DNA of 64,000 nucleotides from Verrucomicrobiota bacterium (GCA_023443455.1 JAEZUE010000047.1:62001-126000); one strand, 5' to 3'; positions 32,738 through 41,616 are shown, counted from the first letter of the stretch. Translations and numbers: made by a program. The notes: generated by a model not told the origin, from the sequence alone.

Positions 32738-35347
32738 ATGACGTCGCTGCTGAGCCACCACACTGACGAGTCTCCGCCCGCCGACCAACTGGGTGGCAAG
32801 GCTGGCGCGCTCGCCCGCCTCGGCTCGGCGAAACTGCCCATCCCCGAATGGTTCGTAGTGACGCCCGCCGTGTTCGCCGCGAGCGATGCCGCCACGCGCT
32901 TCCGCGTGCGCCCCGACCTCGCGGCCGAGATCGTCGCCACGGCGAAGGCGATCGCCCCCGGTGCGGCCTTCTTCGCCGTGCGGTCGTCGGCGCTCGACGA
33001 GGACGGCGCGGAGCACTCGTTCGCGGGACAACTCGAAAGTTTTCTCTTCGTTCCACCGGAGCGGATCCCCGAGAAAGTCGAGGCGGTCTGGCGTTCGGGT
33101 TTCAGCGAACGCATCCTCGCCTACCGCCGCGAACGCGGCCTCTCCGGCGCGCCGCAGCCCCCCGCGGTCCTTGTCCAGCGCATGGTCGATGCCGAGGCGG
33201 CGGGCGTGGCGTTCAGCGCCGATCCAGTGAGCGGACGCCGCGGCCACGCGGTGGTGTCGGCGGTCCTCGGCCTCGGCTCGGCCCTCGTGTCGGGCGAGGT
33301 CGATGCGGACACCTTCACCATCGACCGTCGTGGAGCTGTGGTTTCATCCACGGTGGCCCGGAAGCACGCAGCCCATCGCGCGGCCCCCGGAACCGGCGAG
33401 GGGGTGGCCCCGCAACCGGTGCCCGCCGCGCAGGCGGAACAACCCGCCCTGAACCACGCGCAAGCCGCCGCCGTGGCAGAATTGGCGCGCTCGACCGCAC
33501 GGCATTTCGGCCGCCCGCAGGACATCGAGTGGGCGCTGGCGGAGGGGAAGCTCTGGCTGTTGCAGTCGCGTCCGATCACCTCGCTGGCCACGCTCGCCGA
33601 CCCCGACGGCGAGCTGAACCTTTGGGACAACGCCAACATCGCCGAGAGCTACAGCGGAGTGACGACCCCGCTCACGTTCTCCTTCGCGCGCGGCATCTAC
33701 GAGGAGGTCTACCGGGAGTTTGCGCGCCTGATGGGCGTGTCGCCGGCGCGGATCGAGGAGAACCGCGACCTGTTCCCCCGCATGCTCGGCCTCGTGGAGG
33801 GAAGAATCTACTACAACCTCATCAGCTGGTACCGCCTGCTCGCGCTGTTGCCGGGCTTCTCGATCAACCGCGGCTTCATGGAGCAGATGATGGGCGTGAA
33901 GGAGGGCCTGCCGCCCGAGGTGCTGGCGAGGCTCGCGCCCCCGGGGCGCTGGACCCGGATACGCGACGCGTTCTCGCTGGCCGGCGCGTGCCTCGGGCTG
34001 GCGCGCAACCACCTCACCCTGCGCGGGCAGATCGAGAGCTTCTACCTGCGGCTCAACCGCGCGCTCCGCCCCTGCGAACCCGCGCTGGAGGAACTGCGCC
34101 CCGACGAACTAGCCGCCGAATATCGCGGTCTGGAGCGGCAACTCCTGCTCCGCTGGGACGCGCCGCTGGTGAACGACTTCTTCGCGATGGTCTTCTACGG
34201 TCTGCTGCGGAAGTCCACGGCGGCTTGGTGCGGCGACACCGACGGCACCTTACAGAACGACCTGCTCTGCGCCGAGGGCGGCATGATCAGCGCGGAACCC
34301 GCGAAGCGTGTCCGGGAACTGGCGTCACTGGTGGCGGGCGACGCGCCGGCGGTCGCCGTCCTGTGCGAGGGTTCCCTGCCGGCGATCGAGCGCTGGATGG
34401 AAACCGCGGCCGAGTTCCGCGCGCGCTACGCGGCCTACCTCGGGAAATTCGGCGACCGTTGTCTCGAGGAACTGAAACTGGAGAGCCTGACGCTGCACGA
34501 CGAGCCGCTGACGCTGCTGCGCTCGATCGGCCAGTTCGCCCGCCGCTTCGGCGTGGCCGGCCTGGCCGACGCCGGCACCGATGCGAAGCTGCGGGCCCGC
34601 GCCGAGTCGCGGGTCAGCCAGTCGCTCCGGGGGCGGCCACTGCGCCGACTGCTCTTCCGCTGGATACTGCGGAACACCCGCGACCGCGTGCGCGACCGGG
34701 AAAACCTGCGTTTCGAACGCACCCGGCTCTTCGGGCGGGTACGCCGAATCTACGTCGAACTCGGGCGCCGCCTGCATGCCGCCGGCCGGCTCGCGGAACC
34801 GCGCGAGGTGTTCCACCTCACGATCGAGGAGGTGCTGGGCTTCGTCGAAGGCACCGTGGCCACGACCGACCTCGCCGGCCTGGCGGCGCTGCGCCAACGG
34901 GAATTCGCGGCGTATCGCCAGAAGCCCGCCCCGGCGGACCGTTTCGCCACCCGCGGCGCGGTGCATCTCGGCAACCCGTTCCAGGCCGCACAGGCCGCGG
35001 TCCCGCGAGAGGGCAATGCATTGAACGGCCTCGGCTGTTGCCCGGGGATCGTGCGGGCGCGGGCGCGGGTGATCACCGATCCACGCAACGCCATGATCGA
35101 GTCGGGCGAGATCCTCGTGGCACCGCGCACGGATCCGGGCTGGATCATGCTCTTCCCCTCCGCGGCCGGTCTGCTGGTGGAACATGGCAGCCTGCTCTCC
35201 CACTCCGCCATCGTCGCGCGCGAGATGGGCATCCCGGCCATCGTCTCGATCGGCGGCGTCACCGCCTGGGTACGCACCGGGGACTGGCTCGAGATGGACG
35301 GCAGCACCGGCACCGTGCGCAAAGTCGACGCCCCCCGATCGCCATGA
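32738..35347 (+). CDS. PEP-utilising/rifampin-phosphotransferase-like enzyme
   Basis: 869 residues. The N-terminal ATP-grasp domain of the PEP synthase/PPDK type carries QLGGKAGALARL, FAVRSSALDEDG and GVAFSADPVSG. A helical middle region of about 430 residues begins at LWDNANIAESYSGVTTPL. The C-terminal swivelling domain has phospho-His822 in GSLLSHSAIVARE. The PEP/pyruvate TIM-barrel domain of true PEP synthase is absent. Order and length match rifampin phosphotransferase (about 867 residues, His825), in which the middle domain binds the acceptor. It should therefore phosphorylate a small molecule using ATP through a phospho-histidine. Position inside a lipid-type cassette suggests a pathway intermediate rather than rifampin. 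Confidence 0.85.
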   Translation: MTSLLSHHTDESPPADQLGGKAGALARLGSAKLPIPEWFVVTPAVFAASDAATRFRVRPDLAAEIVATAKAIAPGAAFFAVRSSALDEDGAEHSFAGQLESFLFVPPERIPEKVEAVWRSGFSERILAYRRERGLSGAPQPPAVLVQRMVDAEAAGVAFSADPVSGRRGHAVVSAVLGLGSALVSGEVDADTFTIDRRGAVVSSTVARKHAAHRAAPGTGEGVAPQPVPAAQAEQPALNHAQAAAVAELARSTARHFGRPQDIEWALAEGKLWLLQSRPITSLATLADPDGELNLWDNANIAESYSGVTTPLTFSFARGIYEEVYREFARLMGVSPARIEENRDLFPRMLGLVEGRIYYNLISWYRLLALLPGFSINRGFMEQMMGVKEGLPPEVLARLAPPGRWTRIRDAFSLAGACLGLARNHLTLRGQIESFYLRLNRALRPCEPALEELRPDELAAEYRGLERQLLLRWDAPLVNDFFAMVFYGLLRKSTAAWCGDTDGTLQNDLLCAEGGMISAEPAKRVRELASLVAGDAPAVAVLCEGSLPAIERWMETAAEFRARYAAYLGKFGDRCLEELKLESLTLHDEPLTLLRSIGQFARRFGVAGLADAGTDAKLRARAESRVSQSLRGRPLRRLLFRWILRNTRDRVRDRENLRFERTRLFGRVRRIYVELGRRLHAAGRLAEPREVFHLTIEEVLGFVEGTVATTDLAGLAALRQREFAAYRQKPAPADRFATRGAVHLGNPFQAAQAAVPREGNALNGLGCCPGIVRARARVITDPRNAMIESGEILVAPRTDPGWIMLFPSAAGLLVEHGSLLSHSAIVAREMGIPAIVSIGGVTAWVRTGDWLEMDGSTGTVRKVDAPRSP

Positions 35348-36465
35348 GCACCACGACCGAGGCGGCCACGCGCGCCGATTTCTCGCGTATCCGCTACGCG
35401 CAAGTATGGGAGGACGCCGACATCCTCCTCGCCGCGCTCGATGTGCAACCGAGCGACACGGTCGTCTCCATCGCCTCGGCCGGCGACAACGCCCTCGCGC
35501 TGCTCGGCGCCGGCGCGGCCCGCGTCGTGGCACTCGACCTCAATCCCGCCCAGCTCGCCTGCCTGGAGCTACGGGTTGCGGCGTACCATGATCTCACCCA
35601 CACCGAGCTGCTTGCGCTGCTCGGCTCGCGCCCGGCCACCCCGGAGGAGCGCGCAGCCCTGTACCGGCGCTGTCGCCCGCGGCTCGCGCCCGCGGTGCAG
35701 GCGTTCTGGGACTCGCAGTCGGCCGCGGTGGCACAAGGCATCGGTGGTGCAGGCAAATTCGAGAACTACTTCCGGCTGTTCCGCCGGCGCGTGATGCCGC
35801 TGGTGCACGGCCGGCGGACGATCGCGGCGCTGCTGCGCGGCGGCCCGCCCGGGGAACGCGAGCGCTTCTACGAGGACCGCTGGAACACCTGGCGCTGGCG
35901 CCTGCTGTTCCGCCTCTTCTTCTCCCGCTTCATGATGGGCCGCCACGGCCGCGATCCCGCGTTTTTCAAATACGTCGAGGGCTCGGTGGCGGACCGCATC
36001 CTGGCGCGCACCCGGCACGCCTTCACCGCGCTCGATCCGGCGGACAACCCCTACCTGCACTGGATCCTCACCGGTGCCCATGGGGCTGCGCTGCCATGGG
36101 CGCTGCGTGAGGAGAACTTCGAGAGGATCCGCTCGCGGCTCGACCGGTTGGAGTGGCACGAGCTCACGCTGGAGGCGTTCCTCGAACGCGAGCGCCGGAA
36201 CGGTTCGGCGGCCCGCGTGGACAAGTTCAACCTCAGCGACATTTTCGAATACATGTCGGAGGAGAACACGGCGGCGCTGCTCTCCCAGCTGGCGGACGCC
36301 AGCCGGCCCGGCGGGCGGCTGGCCTATTGGAACATGCTGGCGCCGCGCCGGCGTCCTGAATCGTTGGCGACACGGTTGCGGCCGCGTCCCGAGCTGGCCG
36401 AGCCGCTGTTCGCGCAGGACAAGGCGTTCTTCTACAGCGCCTTCGTCGTCGAGGAGGTGCAATGA
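35344..36465 (+). CDS. BtaA-like (DUF3419) S-adenosylmethionine 3-amino-3-carboxypropyl transferase
   Basis: 373 residues starting in a 4-bp overlap with the previous gene. It fits the DUF3419/BtaA family: RYAQVWEDADILLAALD, then a SAM-binding core (SIASAGDNALALLGAG, ALDLNPAQLACLELR), FENYFRLFRRRV and KFNLSDIFEYMS. BtaA moves the aminocarboxypropyl group of S-adenosylmethionine onto diacylglycerol in betaine-lipid synthesis. The partner N-methyltransferase BtaB is not in this window, so a betaine lipid is not implied. The substrate here could be another lipid alcohol, possibly the prenylated product of the UbiA enzyme (inference). Confidence 0.82.
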   Translation: MSTTTEAATRADFSRIRYAQVWEDADILLAALDVQPSDTVVSIASAGDNALALLGAGAARVVALDLNPAQLACLELRVAAYHDLTHTELLALLGSRPATPEERAALYRRCRPRLAPAVQAFWDSQSAAVAQGIGGAGKFENYFRLFRRRVMPLVHGRRTIAALLRGGPPGERERFYEDRWNTWRWRLLFRLFFSRFMMGRHGRDPAFFKYVEGSVADRILARTRHAFTALDPADNPYLHWILTGAHGAALPWALREENFERIRSRLDRLEWHELTLEAFLERERRNGSAARVDKFNLSDIFEYMSEENTAALLSQLADASRPGGRLAYWNMLAPRRRPESLATRLRPRPELAEPLFAQDKAFFYSAFVVEEVQ

Positions 36466-37781
36466 GTCCGCCGGCCGGCATCGCCGTGGTGTTGGTTGCG
36501 CTGGGCGCGCTGCTGCTCGGCGCAAGGGCGCTGCAGGCACGCGGCGCGGTGGGAGCGGAAGCGGCGCGCAAGCTGGTGCATCTGGGCATGGGCTGCATCA
36601 GCCTCGCCTTCCCCCTGCTCTTCTCCGCGGCGTGGCCGGTCTGGACGCTCGCCGGGCTGGCCGGAGCGGCCCTGTGCGCCCTGCGTTTCGTGCCGGTGCT
36701 GCGGCGCAACCTCGGCGGCGTGCTGCACGACGTGGACCGGGCATCGCTCGGCGAGGTGTATTTTCCGCTCGGTGTCGCCGCGGTGTTCACCCTCTCCGAC
36801 GGCGAGGTCCTACGCTTCATCGTGCCGATCGCGCTGCTGACCTTCGCCGACGCCGCCGGGGCGTTGATCGGAAAACGTTGGGGACGCCACCATTTCGAAA
36901 CGCTTGAGGGCAGAAAGAGCCTCGAGGGCTCGCTCGCCGTGGGCGGGGTCGGCTTCCTCTGTGTGGCCGGGCCGCTGCTCGCCGCCGGACACGAGACGAA
37001 CGCGGCGCTGCTGGCCGGCGCGGTGATGGGACTCTTTGCCCTCATCCTCGAAGCGATCGCGTGGCGGGGAATGGACAACATCTTCCTGCCGCTGGCGGCC
37101 TACGCCCAGATCAGTGTGTTTCTGGCGGCACCCATCCCGTCGCTGGCCGCCCGTCTGGCCGTGCTCACGGGGCTCCTGTGCGTCGGTGTTGTCTGGAGAC
37201 GGGGGCAGGTGGTCGACACCAGCGCCCGCCTCGGCGCCGCGCTGGCGTTGTACCTGTTCTGGGCGGTGGGCGGCTGGGAGTGGCTGGTGGCGCCGGTCGT
37301 TCTGGTGGCCTCCTATGTGCGGCTGATGCCCTCCATGCCCCGGGGCATGCCGCGGCATAATCTGGTCGCGGTCATCTGCATGGGGTCGGTGGGGCTGCTC
37401 TGGTGCGTGGCGCAGGCCTTCGCGCCCGCCACCGGTTTGGTCGCCCCGTTCAGCCTCGGCCTCGCCACCCACCAAGCGGTGATCGCCATCGTGCGTTTCT
37501 CGCAAGGGAAACCCCATTGGCCGCGGCTGGCGTGGTGGGCGGCCGGTCTGGCGCAGGCGGCAGCCACCCAGGGACTCGCCTTTGCGCTGGTCGACCAGGA
37601 GGGCATCGCTTCGCTCGTGCGTGTGGCCGCGGGCGTCGCCTGCGGGGCCGGGGCCACGGCGGGCTTCATCCTCTGGGAACGCCAACTGCAGGCGCCCGAC
37701 GATCTCGGCGCGCGTTGGTGGAAGCAGGGGGCGGCCGCCGTGGTTGCCTCGCTGGCGGGATTTGTCCTGATGTATCCGTGA
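36462..37781 (+). CDS. Phytol/dolichol-kinase-like membrane protein
   Basis: 439 residues, almost all membrane helices. The N-terminal half carries the CTP-dependent prenol kinase signature: ARKLVHLGMG (36-44), FADAAGALIGKRWGRHHFE (129-146) and EGRKSLEGSLA. Relatives phosphorylate phytol, farnesol or dolichol with CTP. The second half (about 220-439) is a further set of helices not needed for that signature, so the protein is roughly twice the usual bacterial length and may be a fusion of two membrane modules. It overlaps both neighbours by 4 bp, and functions most plausibly in activating an isoprenoid or lipid alcohol. Confidence 0.82.
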   Translation: MSPPAGIAVVLVALGALLLGARALQARGAVGAEAARKLVHLGMGCISLAFPLLFSAAWPVWTLAGLAGAALCALRFVPVLRRNLGGVLHDVDRASLGEVYFPLGVAAVFTLSDGEVLRFIVPIALLTFADAAGALIGKRWGRHHFETLEGRKSLEGSLAVGGVGFLCVAGPLLAAGHETNAALLAGAVMGLFALILEAIAWRGMDNIFLPLAAYAQISVFLAAPIPSLAARLAVLTGLLCVGVVWRRGQVVDTSARLGAALALYLFWAVGGWEWLVAPVVLVASYVRLMPSMPRGMPRHNLVAVICMGSVGLLWCVAQAFAPATGLVAPFSLGLATHQAVIAIVRFSQGKPHWPRLAWWAAGLAQAAATQGLAFALVDQEGIASLVRVAAGVACGAGATAGFILWERQLQAPDDLGARWWKQGAAAVVASLAGFVLMYP

Positions 37782-38698
37782 GCACCGACCAAGGCATCGC
37801 GCTGGGCGAAGATCTGCGGCTGCAGGAGACCGGCCCCACGGGCTCGGCCGAGGCCTGGCTGTGGTGGCGCCGGGTGCCGGCGCTCCCGGGCGAACGCCTC
37901 GGGGCGATCGGAGCCTTCTCCGCCACGACCGCGGAAGCGGCGGTCGCGGTGCTCGCGCGCGCGACGGAGACGCTGCGCGCCCAGGGTTGCACCCTCGCGG
38001 TCGGGCCCATGGACGGCAATACCTGGCGTCGCTACCGACTGGTGACAGAGCCCGGAGACACCCAGCCGTTCTTCCTCGAACCCGCCAACCCGCCCACGTG
38101 GCCCGCCTGGTGGCGGCAGGCGGGGTTCGCCACGCTCGCGGAATACTACTCCTCCTGCACGGAGGATCTCGCTCTCCGCGACAAACGGTTGGACGCCGTG
38201 GCCGCACGGATGGCGGCGGCGAGCGTGAACATCCGCCCGCTCGATACCACGCGTTTCGAGGAGGAACTCGGCCGGATCCACGAGGTTTCGGTGATCTCGT
38301 TCCAGGAAAACTTCCTCTACACGCCGGTGCCCAAGGAGGCGTTTCTCGCCCAGTACCAGGCGATCCGGAGTCGGGTGCAACCCGAGCTCGTCCTGCTCGC
38401 CGAGCAGCACGACCGGCCCGTCGGCTACGTATTTGCCACGCCCGACTACGCCCAACTGCAGCGCGGCGAAGCCCTCACCACCGTGATCGTGAAGACCCTC
38501 GCGGTGCTGCCGGGGCGAAGCTACGCCGGGCTCGGCGCGCTGCTGCTCGGCGAAATCCACGCGGTGGCGCGGCGGCTCGGGATGAGCCGCGCCATCCATG
38601 CGCTGATGCACGAGACCAACAAGTCCCGCAACCTGAGCGCCCACTACTCGCACACGATTCGGCGCTACGCCCTGCTGGCCAAACGCCTCGGCCCATGA
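37778..38698 (+). CDS. GNAT-like acyltransferase
   Basis: 306 residues from a GTG at 37778 that overlaps the previous stop (GTGA); no ATG is in the right place, so translation is probably by coupling. Residues about 150-300 resemble the GNAT N-acyltransferase fold, with LVLLAEQHDRPVGYVFATPD, then VIVKTLAVLPGRSYAGLGALLLGEI, the acyl-CoA loop region. The first 150 residues are less clear and may be a second, degenerate GNAT repeat (WLWWRRVPALPGERLGAIGAF). Such enzymes acylate primary amines. The amino group introduced by the upstream BtaA-like enzyme is a candidate acceptor (inference). Confidence 0.75.
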   Translation: MSTDQGIALGEDLRLQETGPTGSAEAWLWWRRVPALPGERLGAIGAFSATTAEAAVAVLARATETLRAQGCTLAVGPMDGNTWRRYRLVTEPGDTQPFFLEPANPPTWPAWWRQAGFATLAEYYSSCTEDLALRDKRLDAVAARMAAASVNIRPLDTTRFEEELGRIHEVSVISFQENFLYTPVPKEAFLAQYQAIRSRVQPELVLLAEQHDRPVGYVFATPDYAQLQRGEALTTVIVKTLAVLPGRSYAGLGALLLGEIHAVARRLGMSRAIHALMHETNKSRNLSAHYSHTIRRYALLAKRLGP

Positions 38699-40263
38699 CC
38701 ATCGGAGACATGCTCAGCCGGCAGGCACACCAACGCCCGGGTGCACCGGCGCTGGTGGACGATCACGCCGGGCGCGTGCTGACCTTTGCCGAGCTGGACG
38801 AAGACGTCGGGCGGGCGGCCGCCTGGCTGCAGGACCTGGGTCTGCGACGCGGCCAGGCCGTGCTCGTGTTCGTGCCGATGTCGGCGGATTTGTACGTGGC
38901 ACTGCTCGCGCTGTTCCGACTCGGTGCCGTCGCGCTGTTCCTCGACCCCTCGGCCGGACGCGAACACCTGGAACAGTGCTGCGCCCGTTGGGCGCCCGAC
39001 GCCCTGCTCGCCGTTGCCAAGGCGCACCTGCTGCGCCTGACGTCGCCCGCGCTGCGGCGAATCCCGCTCAAGATCGGCCTCGGGCTCCCGCTGCCATGCA
39101 CCCGACGTTGGCCCGCGCGCTGGGAGGGCCCGGCCCTTTCGGACAGCCCGGCCGAACCGGCCGACGCCGCGCTGGTCACGTTCACCAGCGGCAGCACCGG
39201 CGTGCCCAAAGCCTCGGTACGAACCCACGCCTTCCTGCTCGCGCAGTACCACGCACTGGCGCCCAACATCGCGCTGGAGGCCGGCGAGGTCGACCTGGCG
39301 ACGTTGCCGGTCTTCGCCCTCGCGAATCTCGCGGCGGGCATGACGACCGTGATCCCCGACGTGGACCTCCGGCGACCGGGCGCGGTGGACGCCGTGAAGG
39401 TGTTCGCCCAGATCGAGCGGCGCGGGGTGACGCGCATCACGGCGTCGCCGGCGTTCTTCGAACGACTCGTCGAGCACGGCCGCGCACACGGGCGGACGCT
39501 GCCGGCGCTGCGCAGACTCTACACAGGCGGCGCACCGGTCTTTCCCCGACTGCTGGAGGCGCTGCGCGTGCTCGCGCCTTCGGCACAGGTCGTGGCCGTC
39601 TACGGCTCGACGGAGGCCGAGCCCATCGCCCACATCGACGCCTCCCAGATGACAACGGGCGACCTGATGGCCATGCAGACGGGACACGGCCTGCTCGCCG
39701 GCGAGGTCGTGGCCGAAGTGCAACTGCGCGTGTTGCGCGACCGCTGGGGCCAACCGCGCCGCAACCTGACCGCGGCGGAGTTTGCGGCGGAGATCCTACC
39801 GGCCGGCGAACCGGGAGAGATCGTCGTCGCCGGCGACCACGTGTTGAAAGGATACCTCGGAGGCGTGGGCGACGAGGAGACGAAGTTCCGGGTGGAGGGC
39901 GAAGTCTGGCACCGCACGGGCGACGCCGGCTGTCTGGACGAGGCGGGACGACTCTGGTTGCTGGGTCGGTGCGCGGCACGCCTCGACGACACCCACGGAG
40001 CCCTGTATCCATTCGGCTTGGAGTGCGTGGCCATGACGTTTCCCGAGGTGCGGCGCGCCGCGGCTTTGCAGCACGAGGTGCGCCGTCTGCTGGTTGTCGA
40101 GGCCGATGACGACGACACCCTGGGCGAGCGCCTGCGAGCGGCGACGTCGTGGGCCCATATCGACGAAGTGATCACCCTCGCGCACATCCCCGTGGACAAA
40201 CGCCACAACGCCAAAATCGACTACCCCAAGTTGAAGGAACTGCTGGCGCGCAGCCGGCCCTGA
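38695..40263 (+). CDS. AMP-forming acyl-CoA synthetase/ligase-like protein
   Basis: 522 residues. Adenylate-forming superfamily core: the P-loop TFTSGSTGVPK at 163-172, RLYTGGAPVF, and YGSTEAEPIAHI as the A5-like motif. Near the C-terminus come GDAGCLDEAGRLWLLGR (A7/A8 region) and KRHNAKIDYPKL with the conserved lysine. It activates a carboxylic acid with ATP, then transfers it to CoA or another thiol. The style resembles fatty-acid ligases used in hydrocarbon or lipid biosynthesis. It is the last gene of the cassette and may supply the acyl donor for the GNAT-like enzyme encoded just upstream (4-bp overlap). Confidence 0.88.
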   Translation: MTIGDMLSRQAHQRPGAPALVDDHAGRVLTFAELDEDVGRAAAWLQDLGLRRGQAVLVFVPMSADLYVALLALFRLGAVALFLDPSAGREHLEQCCARWAPDALLAVAKAHLLRLTSPALRRIPLKIGLGLPLPCTRRWPARWEGPALSDSPAEPADAALVTFTSGSTGVPKASVRTHAFLLAQYHALAPNIALEAGEVDLATLPVFALANLAAGMTTVIPDVDLRRPGAVDAVKVFAQIERRGVTRITASPAFFERLVEHGRAHGRTLPALRRLYTGGAPVFPRLLEALRVLAPSAQVVAVYGSTEAEPIAHIDASQMTTGDLMAMQTGHGLLAGEVVAEVQLRVLRDRWGQPRRNLTAAEFAAEILPAGEPGEIVVAGDHVLKGYLGGVGDEETKFRVEGEVWHRTGDAGCLDEAGRLWLLGRCAARLDDTHGALYPFGLECVAMTFPEVRRAAALQHEVRRLLVVEADDDDTLGERLRAATSWAHIDEVITLAHIPVDKRHNAKIDYPKLKELLARSRP

Positions 40264-40330
40264 TCTTGGGTCGAAGAGAAGACCGGCAAGAATCGGGAGG
40301 AAGCGGCGGACACCGCTCTTGATTACCCCC

Positions 40331-41521
40331 TCATGGTCTGTCGAGTGGACTGAGCGGAAAGAGCTGCGGGAAATAGGTGTCGAGCACCTTGGCGGGCAGG
40401 GCGAGGGAGACGGGGGTCTTGGGCGATTCGGAGGTGAGGAGGCCAGCGGCGATGGTGCGGCCGAGGAGGTCGCGGCCGGTGCGTTCGCCGGCGCCGACGA
40501 TGCGGCCGGCTTCGCCGCGGGCGAATTGACCACGGAGCAGCGCTTCGCGGAGCAGGAGGAAAACCTTGTCGGCTTCCTTCGCGACAGCCGGCTCGGCGAC
40601 GTGGACGTAGTGCTCGATCCGTTGCTCCAGCCCGTCGAGGGCGAGCAGCCGCTCCATGAAGGCGATCTGGTCGACCATGGTGCGCAGCGTGAACTCGCAG
40701 AAATCCCAGAGGGCGCGTTCGCTCAGGTGACCGCGGCCGTCGTCGGCGCTGGTGGTGCTGCGCTCCTGGTCGGCGTTGGCGAGCCGGGCATAGTACTCGT
40801 CGCGGTTGCGGGCGAAGCCGCGCGAGAGCGACCACAGGCCGCCGCCGTCGATGCCGAGCTGGCGGATGACGGCGTCGGAGAAGAGGCGGACGACGCGGCC
40901 GTTGCCGTCGCGGAACGGGTGAATCCAGGCGAGCCGGTGGTGGCTGGCGCCGATGGCGATGATCCGCTGGAGACGCGAAAGATCGGCGGACTCGTACCGC
41001 CACTGAAAATGCCCCAGCAGGGCGGAAACAAGCTCGTGCGGCGGGCCGACATGCGAACCGACTTCGACATCGCGGTCGCGGAGTTCTCCGGGCGTCAGCG
41101 GTGCCTTGGCGCCAGTCAAGGTGGTGGCGATCCGCATCTCCTCCGGCAGCGCGGCATAGAAGCGCCGGTGGAGTTCGCGGATGAACTCGGCGGTGTGTGG
41201 CGATCCGGTTTGCGTCGCGGCCCAGCGCTGCACCTCCAGGTGGGCGAGCGCGAGGCGTTGCAGGTCGCGTTTCGCCGGCTCGGCGGCGAAGTCCTGTTTC
41301 AGCGCCGCCTCGATGTCGCGGACGCGGGTCTGCTGTCCCTCGATGAGGTTTGAGTAGTAGCAGTGCATCCACCGCGTGAGCTCCGCGAGCTGGGTGCGGA
41401 GCGGCTCGCGAACCTTCGCGGAAAGCCGGGCGGCAGATTCCAGGACCGTGCACGCCAAGTCCTCCAGCGGCTGAAGCCGCTGGGTCGGAACCACAGGCTC
41501 AATGGCAGTCCTACTAAGCAT
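40331..41521 (-). CDS. Fic-family protein (AMP-transferase), intact
   Basis: 396 residues. The Fic core has HPFRDGNGR at 201-209, the catalytic motif of AMPylating enzymes. An N-terminal inhibitory helix with the S-x-x-x-E-G motif (Ser57, Glu61, Gly62 in YYSNLIEG) marks a class II, self-inhibited Fic protein. A DUF4172-like N-terminal region and a winged-helix-type C-terminus (RIVGAGERTGRDLLGRTIAAGLL) complete it, a layout common in bacteria whose targets are unknown. The gene converges on the cassette (67 bp). Its 5' end and upstream DNA are repeated at 29974-30430. Paired 12-bp repeats lie over its ribosome-binding site. Confidence 0.93.
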   Translation of the reverse strand: MLSRTAIEPVVPTQRLQPLEDLACTVLESAARLSAKVREPLRTQLAELTRWMHCYYSNLIEGQQTRVRDIEAALKQDFAAEPAKRDLQRLALAHLEVQRWAATQTGSPHTAEFIRELHRRFYAALPEEMRIATTLTGAKAPLTPGELRDRDVEVGSHVGPPHELVSALLGHFQWRYESADLSRLQRIIAIGASHHRLAWIHPFRDGNGRVVRLFSDAVIRQLGIDGGGLWSLSRGFARNRDEYYARLANADQERSTTSADDGRGHLSERALWDFCEFTLRTMVDQIAFMERLLALDGLEQRIEHYVHVAEPAVAKEADKVFLLLREALLRGQFARGEAGRIVGAGERTGRDLLGRTIAAGLLTSESPKTPVSLALPAKVLDTYFPQLFPLSPLDRP

Positions 41522-41611
41522 CTTTTGCCGATCTTTTTGCCGATCTTTAGCGCGCAGTCAAACGTTGATAGAAAATGACTTTAGCGACATAAGCAGGCCG
41601 GAATCCGCAAA
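41153..41611. repeat. Right copy of the ~455-bp direct repeat (fic 5' end plus upstream DNA)
   Basis: Partner of 29974-30430, same orientation. Differences are scattered single bases plus small changes upstream of the start codon. Together the copies bracket the 30477-40263 cassette. Confidence 0.85.
41527..41546 (-). repeat. Tandem GCCGATCT pair at the fic ribosome-binding site
   Basis: GCCGATCT occurs at 41527-41534 and 41539-41546 with a 12-bp period. In the fic direction this reads as two AGATCGGCAAAA units ending directly at the ATG. A second pair with the same 12-bp period lies at 41617-41636, exactly 90 bp away. The truncated fic copy keeps the first pair only. A protein-binding operator or translational control site is possible. 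Confidence 0.6.
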
Positions 41612-41616
41612 ATTCT

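Noticed and set aside
32738..35347. Phosphoenolpyruvate synthase (ppsA)
   Set aside because: The C-terminal PEP/pyruvate TIM barrel is absent, and length and domain order fit rifampin phosphotransferase-type enzymes instead.
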